Origin: Oscillospiraceae bacterium
GTDB taxonomy: Bacteria > Bacillota > Clostridia > Oscillospirales > Oscillospiraceae
DNA length: 5,289 nucleotides
Reading direction: 5' to 3'
Assembly (NCBI GenBank): GCA_031280855.1
Contig: JAITGH010000068.1
Coordinates: 1 to 5,289 of the forward strand
Part shown: positions 1 through 4,314 of the stretch, one piece after another
Layout of the letters: each line of letters starts with the position of its first letter
How positions within the stretch are numbered: position 1 is the stretch's first letter
The notes under the pieces: model-generated
Databases searched by the model: none
What the model was told of the DNA's origin: nothing
The model's input: the letters and a program-made list of their open reading frames with translations, nothing else
Position numbers and translations under genes: made by a program

Positions 1-477
1 CGCGCATGGCTTCTCGAGGAGGAGGCGCTCGTCGATTTGGACGAAGCAACGCTTGCCGCGATTACGCCGAACCTCGTGCTCTACGTCGGATACCGGGGAC
101 GATTCCCGTACGCGATTGCGATCGCGCTGACGCTGATATTCCTATTTAGCGGAGTCGCCGCAGCCGGATTCGCGGCAGGGCTTGCACGATTGCTCTTAAC
201 GCGGCGGTATCGCGGTTACACGGATCCGCAGACGTTCGGATCCGCGCTGATCCTCACGTCTGACAAGGTGCTGCTGACGCGAGCGTTCGGTGAGCGCGAG
301 CTTAATCGCTCGGAGCTGTCGCGGGTCTTCCCGCGTACCAAACGCATGGAGGGCGGCCGACTTCGCTGGTCGATCGTCTTCATGGTCGGAGCAACGGGGA
401 AGCGCGAGTTCATCGCATGGCTGGACTCCGAATCGCAGGTACAGGAAGTCCTTGCGAAGTTCAACGCAGACGAGTGA
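1..477 (+). CDS. Unrecognised membrane protein, 3' part (partial at left edge)
   Basis: The reading frame is open from base 1 and ends at TGA 475-477, giving at least 158 residues. The only in-frame start in view is TTG 37; a GAGGAGGAG stretch (16-24) precedes it, but 12 or more bases away, whereas other genes here use 5-8, so I prefer a gene that starts left of the window. Seen from residue 1 of the TTG form: one strongly hydrophobic segment at about residues 26-53 (likely transmembrane), then an RRYRGY basic patch, then a soluble tail of about 90 residues. The tail has short alternating strands (ALILTSDKVLL, WSIVFMV, REFIAWL) and a final helix (SESQVQEVLAKF), a pattern reminiscent of small bacterial PH-like domains attached to membrane segments. 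That resemblance is inference only. I do not recognise the family and assign no function. It converges with the spoIIQ-like gene across a hairpin. Confidence 0.6.
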   Translation, partial: RAWLLEEEALVDLDEATLAAITPNLVLYVGYRGRFPYAIAIALTLIFLFSGVAAAGFAAGLARLLLTRRYRGYTDPQTFGSALILTSDKVLLTRAFGERELNRSELSRVFPRTKRMEGGRLRWSIVFMVGATGKREFIAWLDSESQVQEVLAKFNADE

Positions 478-489
478 ACGGCAAAGATA

Positions 490-528
490 GCGGCACGCGT
501 ATCCGCATGATGCGAATACGCGTGCCGC
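490..528. terminator. Long hairpin between convergent genes, possible bidirectional terminator
   Basis: Arms 490-502 (GCGGCACGCGTAT) and 516-528 are perfect reverse complements over 13 bases. After one C/A mismatch the stem continues with CGCA/TGCG (504-507 with 511-514) around a TGA loop. The hairpin begins 13 bases after the stop of the left gene and ends 20 bases before the stop of the minus-strand gene, the usual place for a shared terminator. There is no proper T-run on either side (only CTTT on the minus strand), so intrinsic termination is likely but not certain; it could also simply protect both 3' ends. Confidence 0.55.
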
Positions 529-547
529 CGTGCGAAGTGCGTGCCGT

Positions 548-1354
548 CTACCGATCCGGCAGCAGTTCGCCGGGATCGAAGTGCTCGCCGTCCAGCGTAG
601 CCTCGAAGTGCAAGTGAGGTACGTCGCCGCTTTCGAAGGTTGCGGTTTGACCGACTGAGCCGATCGTATCGCCCATCTTGAGATTCTGACCCTCGCCGAC
701 TGCGGGTTCGCTTGCGAGGTTACGGTAGACCGTGCGCAACCCTCCGCCATGCTTGACTGTAACGCTCGTGCCGAACATCGGCTCGGAGATGACGCTTTCC
801 ACAACGCCGTCGGCGGCGCACTTGACGACGGTGCCCAGCTCGGCCTCAATGTCTATGCCTTTGTGAGTCCGCCAATCTTGCATGGTGCGGTCATAGCTCA
901 AGGTCTCGACGGCGAACGGGGCGGAGACGTTCCCGGCGACCGGCCAGATGAACGCGGTCGGAATCGCGTCGGCGATAACGGGAGCGGCTACCGGCTCGGT
1001 GGAGGCTGCGGGTTGCGGAGTAGTCTTGACCTCCGGAGCGGACGACGCTGCGACCGGGGGAACCGTAGCGACCGTCGGCGGCGGAGTCGAGACCGTAGAA
1101 CCGGATCCCTCCGGCGGCGTGGTCGGATATACGGCGGGCGGCGCGATCGTTCCCGCAGGCGTCGGTATCGTTATTTCCTCTTGCGGCTGTGTTGTCAGGC
1201 TTCCGATTAAGTCAAGTCCCGTGTCGCGCATCGTCAGATTCAGCGTCCATGCCGATACCCCGATTACCGCGATGCAGAGGAACAGGACTATGTAGAAGCC
1301 CTTACCCTCCACAAACTTAACGAAACGCGAGCCGCGCTTCTTGTTGTCGTTCAT
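548..1354 (-). CDS. spoIIQ: SpoIIQ-like stage II sporulation protein, LytM/M23 domain
   Basis: A 268-residue membrane-anchored protein. Residues 1-17 are basic and cytoplasmic; about 19-38 form a transmembrane helix (FYIVLFLCIAVIGVSAW); about 54-132 are a Pro/Thr/Ala-rich linker; about 137-266 are a LytM/M23 domain starting at FIWPVAG. The zinc-ligand motifs are intact: H164-K-G-I-D168 and H247-L-H249. The segment that is usually Y-x-H-L reads Y210-R-N212-L, so one catalytic histidine is replaced by Asn. Known for the family: SpoIIQ sits in the forespore membrane, binds SpoIIIAH from the mother cell across the intermembrane space, and is needed for engulfment and the channel feeding the forespore. 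The start is ATG 1354, chosen because AGGAGGT lies 4 bases upstream; a 28-codon upstream extension would cover the promoter. A sigma-F-type promoter precedes it. A generic M23 endopeptidase is the alternative, but N-terminal architecture and promoter favour SpoIIQ. Confidence 0.85.
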   Translation of the reverse strand: MNDNKKRGSRFVKFVEGKGFYIVLFLCIAVIGVSAWTLNLTMRDTGLDLIGSLTTQPQEEITIPTPAGTIAPPAVYPTTPPEGSGSTVSTPPPTVATVPPVAASSAPEVKTTPQPAASTEPVAAPVIADAIPTAFIWPVAGNVSAPFAVETLSYDRTMQDWRTHKGIDIEAELGTVVKCAADGVVESVISEPMFGTSVTVKHGGGLRTVYRNLASEPAVGEGQNLKMGDTIGSVGQTATFESGDVPHLHFEATLDGEHFDPGELLPDR

Positions 1355-1358
1355 TACG

Positions 1359-1365
1359 ACCTCCT
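1359..1365 (-). promoter_or_regulatory. Ribosome binding site of the spoIIQ-like gene
   Basis: On the minus strand this reads AGGAGGT, followed by CGTA and ATG at 1354. It decides the start codon: the in-frame ATGs further upstream (1438 and 1420) have no such site and lie upstream of or within the promoter elements. Confidence 0.85.
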
Positions 1366-1383
1366 GTTGTGCGTGATGTTTCA

Positions 1384-1412
1384 AGTATTGCCAACAGCTT
1401 GATAGTTTATAC
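1384..1412 (-). promoter_or_regulatory. Sigma-F (or sigma-G) type promoter for spoIIQ-like gene
   Basis: Read on the minus strand: GTATA (1412-1408), exactly 15 bases, then GGCAATACT (1392-1384). This fits the Bacillus sigma-F consensus GYWTA - N15 - GGnnAnAnT at every specified position. Initiation would fall at about 1377, leaving a leader of some 22 bases with the AGGAGGT site correctly placed. spoIIQ of B. subtilis is known to be a sigma-F target, which agrees. Sigma-G recognises a closely related sequence and cannot be excluded. Confidence 0.75.
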
Positions 1413-1432
1413 CGTAACATGCATTTTTTTTC

Positions 1433-1461
1433 TTGCATTTGTTCGCGGATTGGGTTATAAT
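1433..1461 (+). promoter_or_regulatory. Sigma-A type promoter for the trmL-pgk-tpiA-gpmI cluster
   Basis: TTGCAT (1433-1438), a 17-base spacer and a perfect TATAAT (1456-1461). A run of eight T just upstream (1424-1431) could act as an UP element. Initiation is expected near A1468, giving a leader of about 138 bases before the first start codon at 1606. It is the only convincing vegetative promoter I see upstream of the glycolytic cluster; the 24 bases between trmL and pgk have no room for another, although one inside trmL cannot be ruled out. Confidence 0.75.
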
Positions 1462-1482
1462 AGTCTCAGCGTGAAAACGAGG

Positions 1483-1584
1483 GGTATAGTCAGAAATTTG
1501 TGTATTACTTTGTCTGCCTCCCTTGAAGTATCGCATACAGCGGCGGTCGTTATCCTCGTACTACAACAAATTTCTGACAATACC
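1483..1584 (+). repeat. 102-base segment bounded by long inverted repeats (leader hairpin or MITE-like element)
   Basis: The arms 1483-1501 (GGTATAGTCAGAAATTTGT) and 1566-1584 are reverse complements at 18 of 19 positions. After a bulged A1565 the pairing continues inward with 1502-1508 against 1558-1564, six of seven matched. The loop (1509-1557) is about 49 bases. By hand count the segment is about 42% GC, well below the neighbouring genes. It lies wholly inside the predicted 5' leader. Two readings: an RNA stem-loop controlling the downstream genes, or a small non-autonomous element with terminal inverted repeats; TA dinucleotides at 1485-1486 and 1581-1582 would suit a Tc1/IS630-like target, but this is inference. 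Confidence 0.6.
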
Positions 1585-1589
1585 AATTA

Positions 1590-1598
1590 GGGGAGGGA
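1590..1598 (+). promoter_or_regulatory. Ribosome binding site of the 58-codon gene, possibly sequestered
   Basis: GGGGAGGGA lies 7 bases before GTG 1606 and is a strong purine-rich Shine-Dalgarno sequence. Bases 1589-1596 can pair with CCUCCCUU at 1517-1524 in the loop of the preceding inverted repeat (seven Watson-Crick pairs plus one G-U), which would hide the site. Confidence 0.6.
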
Positions 1599-1605
1599 GT
1601 ACACA

Positions 1606-1782
1606 GTGAAGCGAGTTGCACGTATCATCGTGACGCTCCTGATCATCGGTGCGGCAGTCCTGTTCCTGACAACGGAGCGAGAGGGCGAGGAGCCGGAGCC
1701 GGTCAACACGCCGTATGTCAGACCGTCGGCGCCGCAGTTTACCCCGTCATTCGACGCCCCGCCGCTTGCGGAGACTCGGTAG
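1606..1782 (+). CDS. 58-residue single-pass membrane peptide
   Basis: GTG 1606 to TAG 1780-1782, preceded by a strong GGGGAGGGA site at 7 bases, which supports real translation. Seen: a short basic N-terminus (MKRVAR), a hydrophobic helix at about residues 7-22 (IIVTLLIIGAAVLFLT), an acidic stretch (EREGEEPEPE, about 24-31) and a Pro-rich C-terminal part with no Cys. The positive-inside pattern suggests the N-terminus is cytoplasmic and the tail outside. There is no lipobox, so it is not a lipoprotein, and no clear signal peptidase site. It is the first gene of the cluster, 8 bases before trmL, and trmL has only a weak ribosome site of its own, so translation of this peptide may help trmL translation by coupling. 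I do not recognise a family and give no function. Confidence 0.65.
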   Translation: MKRVARIIVTLLIIGAAVLFLTTEREGEEPEPVNTPYVRPSAPQFTPSFDAPPLAETR

Positions 1783-1790
1783 GCGCTTGC

Positions 1791-2264
1791 ATGTTGAACG
1801 TCGTACTGGTGGAGCCGGAGATCCCTCAAAACACGGGGAACATTGCGCGTACGTGCGCGGTTACGGGTTCGCGATTGCACCTCGTGCAGCCGATGGGATT
1901 TCGAATCGAAGACTCGAAGCTGAAACGAGCGGGACTCGACTATTGGCACATGCTCGGCGTTACCACGCACCCGAGTCTTGAAGAGTTCGTGGAGCGCCAT
2001 GCGGACGACTCACTGTGGCTGTTCACGACTAAAGCTAAACAGCTTTACACTTCCGTCGAGTACCGTGACGGAGATTTCCTTGTGTTCGGGAAAGAGACTG
2101 CGGGACTTCCGCGCCGGATCCTTGAACGCTTCCCGGAGCGGTGCGTGCGGATCCCGATGCTCGATCACCCGGACGCTCGAAGCTTGAACCTCTCTAACTG
2201 CGTCGCGATCGGCGTGTACGAGGCGTTACGGCAGTGCGGGAAACTCGACAATACAGATATATAA
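1791..2264 (+). CDS. trmL: tRNA (cytidine/uridine-34 2'-O)-methyltransferase TrmL
   Basis: 157 residues, the full length expected for the small single-domain SPOUT (SpoU-type) methyltransferases of the TrmL/YibK/CspR group. Seen: motif 1 EIPQNTGNIAR (10-20) with N14 and R20; motif 2 FGKETAGLP (99-107); motif 3 R130-SLNLSNCVAIGVYEALRQ (to 148), which forms the trefoil knot and binds S-adenosylmethionine. Known role: the dimeric cytosolic enzyme methylates the ribose of the wobble nucleotide 34 in tRNA-Leu isoacceptors. ATG 1791 is the natural start, directly before the conserved LNVVLVEPE strand. Only a weak AGG (1781-1783) lies upstream, overlapping the stop of the preceding small gene, so translational coupling is plausible. 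It is 24 bases from pgk; it has no metabolic link to glycolysis, so sharing the transcript probably reflects expression level rather than pathway. Confidence 0.95.
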   Translation: MLNVVLVEPEIPQNTGNIARTCAVTGSRLHLVQPMGFRIEDSKLKRAGLDYWHMLGVTTHPSLEEFVERHADDSLWLFTTKAKQLYTSVEYRDGDFLVFGKETAGLPRRILERFPERCVRIPMLDHPDARSLNLSNCVAIGVYEALRQCGKLDNTDI

Positions 2265-2288
2265 ACTACACTTTCAGGAGGTCTAACT

Positions 2289-3476
2289 ATGAACTACAAC
2301 AAGAAGACGATTCGCGACGCGGACATTCGCGGCAAGCGCGTACTGGTGCGTTGCGACTTCAATGTGCCGCTTGACGGCGACCGAATCACTGACGACACGC
2401 GAATCGTGGAGTCGTTGCCGACGCTTGAGTATATCCTCAAGCAGGGCGGCGCGGTAGTGCTGTGCTCTCACCTCGGTCGCCCGAAGGGCAAGGTTAACGC
2501 GGAGTTCTCGCTCGCGCCCGTTGCAAAGCGGCTCGGCGAATTGCTGAAGCTTGACGTTAAGCTTGCCGCCGACGTAGTCGGAGATAGCGCGAAGCGGCTC
2601 GCCGCAGCTCTCGCGCCCGGTGAGGTGCTGCTGCTTGAGAACACGCGCTTCCACGCGGAGGAAGAGGCGAACGACGCAGGTTTCGCGAAGTCGCTTTCGG
2701 AGTTTGCGGACGTTTATGTTAACGACGCGTTCGGAGCGGCGCATCGCGCTCACGCTTCGACTGCCGGAGTCGCGGCGTACTTGCCTGCGTATTCAGGATT
2801 CCTGATTGAGAAGGAGCTTGCCGCGCTGGGGAAAGCGCTGAACTCGCCGGAGCGTCCGTTCACCGCGATTTTGGGCGGCGCGAAGGTCGCTGATAAGCTC
2901 GCCGTCATTGAGAATCTGCTGGAGCAGGTAGATAACCTGATCATCGGCGGCGGGATGTCCTACACATTCCGGAAGGCATTGGGAGGTTCGATTGGGAAGT
3001 CGATGCTCGACGCGGATCGTATACCGTATGTCACGCAGATGATCGAGAAAGCGAAGTCGAAGCGTGTGAACTTGCTGCTGCCGATTGACTCGGTTATTAC
3101 GTCGGAGCTTAAAGCGGGAGCGCAGACCTCCATATGCCGCGCCGACTCGATACCCGACGATATGGAGGGCTGCGACATCGGCATGGAGACTCGCAAGCTG
3201 TTCGCGGAGACGATCGCGAAGTCGAAGACGGTCATTTGGAACGGTCCGATGGGTGTGTTCGAGATCCCGGAGTTCGCCGAGGGGACTCGAGCCGTTGCGG
3301 AGGCGATGGCGGCGTGCGACGGCTTCACGATCGTCGGTGGAGGCGATAGCCTCGCGGCGGTTAACGAGTTCGGACTCGCGGGGGAGATGAACCATAACGC
3401 GACCGGCGGCGGCGCGACTCTCGAGTTCCTCGAAGGCAAGGAGTTGCCCGGCATTGCGTGCCTGTTGGACGCGTAG
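2289..3476 (+). CDS. pgk: Phosphoglycerate kinase
   Basis: 395 residues, normal bacterial length. It interconverts 1,3-bisphosphoglycerate plus ADP and 3-phosphoglycerate plus ATP in the cytosol. Seen: signature RVLVRCDFNVP (17-27) with D23 and N25; DDTR with R38; SHLGRPKG (60-67); ENTRFH with R120; AFGAAHRAHAS with R153, together forming the basic patch of the N-domain. The nucleotide side has GGAKVADK (196-203), NGPMGVFE (318-325) and GGGDS (350-354). The C-terminal interdomain segment reads HNATGGGATLEF (369-380), where most family members have H-x-S-T-G-G-G-A-S/T: the Ser before the Thr is Ala here. ATG 2289 follows AGGAGG (2276-2281) with a 7-base spacer. The gap after trmL is 24 bases and to tpiA 55. 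The gap gene, often its upstream neighbour, is absent from this window. Confidence 0.98.
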   Translation: MNYNKKTIRDADIRGKRVLVRCDFNVPLDGDRITDDTRIVESLPTLEYILKQGGAVVLCSHLGRPKGKVNAEFSLAPVAKRLGELLKLDVKLAADVVGDSAKRLAAALAPGEVLLLENTRFHAEEEANDAGFAKSLSEFADVYVNDAFGAAHRAHASTAGVAAYLPAYSGFLIEKELAALGKALNSPERPFTAILGGAKVADKLAVIENLLEQVDNLIIGGGMSYTFRKALGGSIGKSMLDADRIPYVTQMIEKAKSKRVNLLLPIDSVITSELKAGAQTSICRADSIPDDMEGCDIGMETRKLFAETIAKSKTVIWNGPMGVFEIPEFAEGTRAVAEAMAACDGFTIVGGGDSLAAVNEFGLAGEMNHNATGGGATLEFLEGKELPGIACLLDA

Positions 3477-3516
3477 TAATCGAAGCGGCGGCCGCGTATT
3501 GCGTGCTCGCCGCAAT

Positions 3517-3523
3517 TTGGAGG
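3517..3523 (+). promoter_or_regulatory. Ribosome binding site deciding the tpiA start
   Basis: TTGGAGG lies 8 bases before GTG 3532. The longer reading frame opens at ATG 3454, inside the end of pgk, and would add 26 residues with no family resemblance, so GTG 3532 is the start. Confidence 0.85.
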
Positions 3524-3531
3524 TTATCGCT

Positions 3532-4296
3532 GTGAACAAATCGAAGCGTCCCGTGATCATCGCGGGGAATTGGAAGATGAACCATGTGAACTCGCCGGAG
3601 TTCTTTGAGAGATTGGCGGGCGTCGCGATTCCTGGCGGCGTGCGGCTTGTCGTCTGCGCTCCTGCGACGGGAATCGCGACGGCGAAGCTCGACGCCGTGA
3701 AGTTCAAGGTTGATTGCGCCATCGGTGCGCAGGACGTAAGCGCATTTGAAAGCGGCGCGTATACCGGCGAGGTCTCGTGCGAGATGCTCAAACATGCCGG
3801 TGCGGCTTACGTAATCATCGGGCACTCGGAACGCCGTCAGTACCATGGTGAGAGCGACGTTGACGTCGCGAAGAAGCTGCGCATCGCGCTGGAGTCCGGG
3901 CTTACTCCGATCGTGTGCGTCGGCGAGACGCTCGAGCAGCGCAACCTTGACATGACGCGAGAGCTTGTGCGTATGCAAGTCAAGGGCGCGCTGACGTACC
4001 TCGATGCGGATGAGCTTACGCGTACGATTATCGCGTACGAGCCTGTGTGGGCGATCGGGACGGGTGAGACGGCGACTCCGCAAGACGCTCAGGTAGTCTG
4101 CGCCGAGATTCGCGGAGTGCTGGAAGAGATGTTCGACCGCGATACCGCCGAGTCGGTCAGCATCCTGTACGGCGGCTCGATGAACGATAAGAACGCCGCA
4201 GACCTGCTGTCGCAAGAGGACATAGACGGCGGCTTGATTGGCGGCGCATCGCTTGACGCAGGGAAGTTCGCCGCGATCATAAAGGCGAGCGAGTAG
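3532..4296 (+). CDS. tpiA: Triosephosphate isomerase
   Basis: 254 residues, standard for the family. It interconverts dihydroxyacetone phosphate and glyceraldehyde 3-phosphate as a cytosolic (beta/alpha)8-barrel dimer. Seen: N13-W-K15-M at the first strand (catalytic Lys15), IIGHSERR (95-102) with the electrophile His98, AYEPVWAIGTG (168-178) with the catalytic base Glu170 and the start of the mobile loop 6, YGGS (213-216) and GGASL (237-241), which bind the phosphate. All catalytic residues are present. The start is GTG rather than ATG, supported by TTGGAGG and by the alignment of the N-terminal KRPVIIAGNWKMN with family members. It follows pgk by 55 bases and precedes gpmI by 18, consistent with one operon. 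Confidence 0.98.
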   Translation: MNKSKRPVIIAGNWKMNHVNSPEFFERLAGVAIPGGVRLVVCAPATGIATAKLDAVKFKVDCAIGAQDVSAFESGAYTGEVSCEMLKHAGAAYVIIGHSERRQYHGESDVDVAKKLRIALESGLTPIVCVGETLEQRNLDMTRELVRMQVKGALTYLDADELTRTIIAYEPVWAIGTGETATPQDAQVVCAEIRGVLEEMFDRDTAESVSILYGGSMNDKNAADLLSQEDIDGGLIGGASLDAGKFAAIIKASE

Positions 4297-4314
4297 CCGA
4301 TTTCAGAGGTGGAT

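Noticed and set aside
749..1295. Plus-strand open frames opposite the spoIIQ-like gene (749-1210 and 948-1295)
   Set aside because: They are mirror images of the Pro/Thr-rich linker and give low-complexity Arg/Gly- or Val/Gly-rich peptides; the minus-strand gene is supported by domain motifs, promoter and ribosome site.
1355..1438. 28-codon N-terminal extension of the spoIIQ-like protein from ATG 1438
   Set aside because: It would span the sigma-F-type promoter and its own ribosome site, and has no good upstream Shine-Dalgarno sequence; the ATG at 1354 does.
1369..1590. Plus-strand 73-codon frame in the intergenic region
   Set aside because: Its start lies upstream of the only plus-strand promoter, it runs through the promoter and the inverted repeat, and has no ribosome site at a sensible distance.
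3485..3513. GCGGCG/CGCCGC hairpin in the pgk-tpiA gap
   Set aside because: Only six or seven pairs with an irregular loop and no T-run; in GC-rich sequence this is expected by chance and there is no sign that transcription stops here.
2793..3791. Long minus-strand open frame (332 codons) across pgk and tpiA, and a similar one at 3361-4215
   Set aside because: They lie opposite two unmistakable enzymes, have Arg/Leu-rich composition typical of the complementary frame of GC-rich genes, resemble no family and have no ribosome site.
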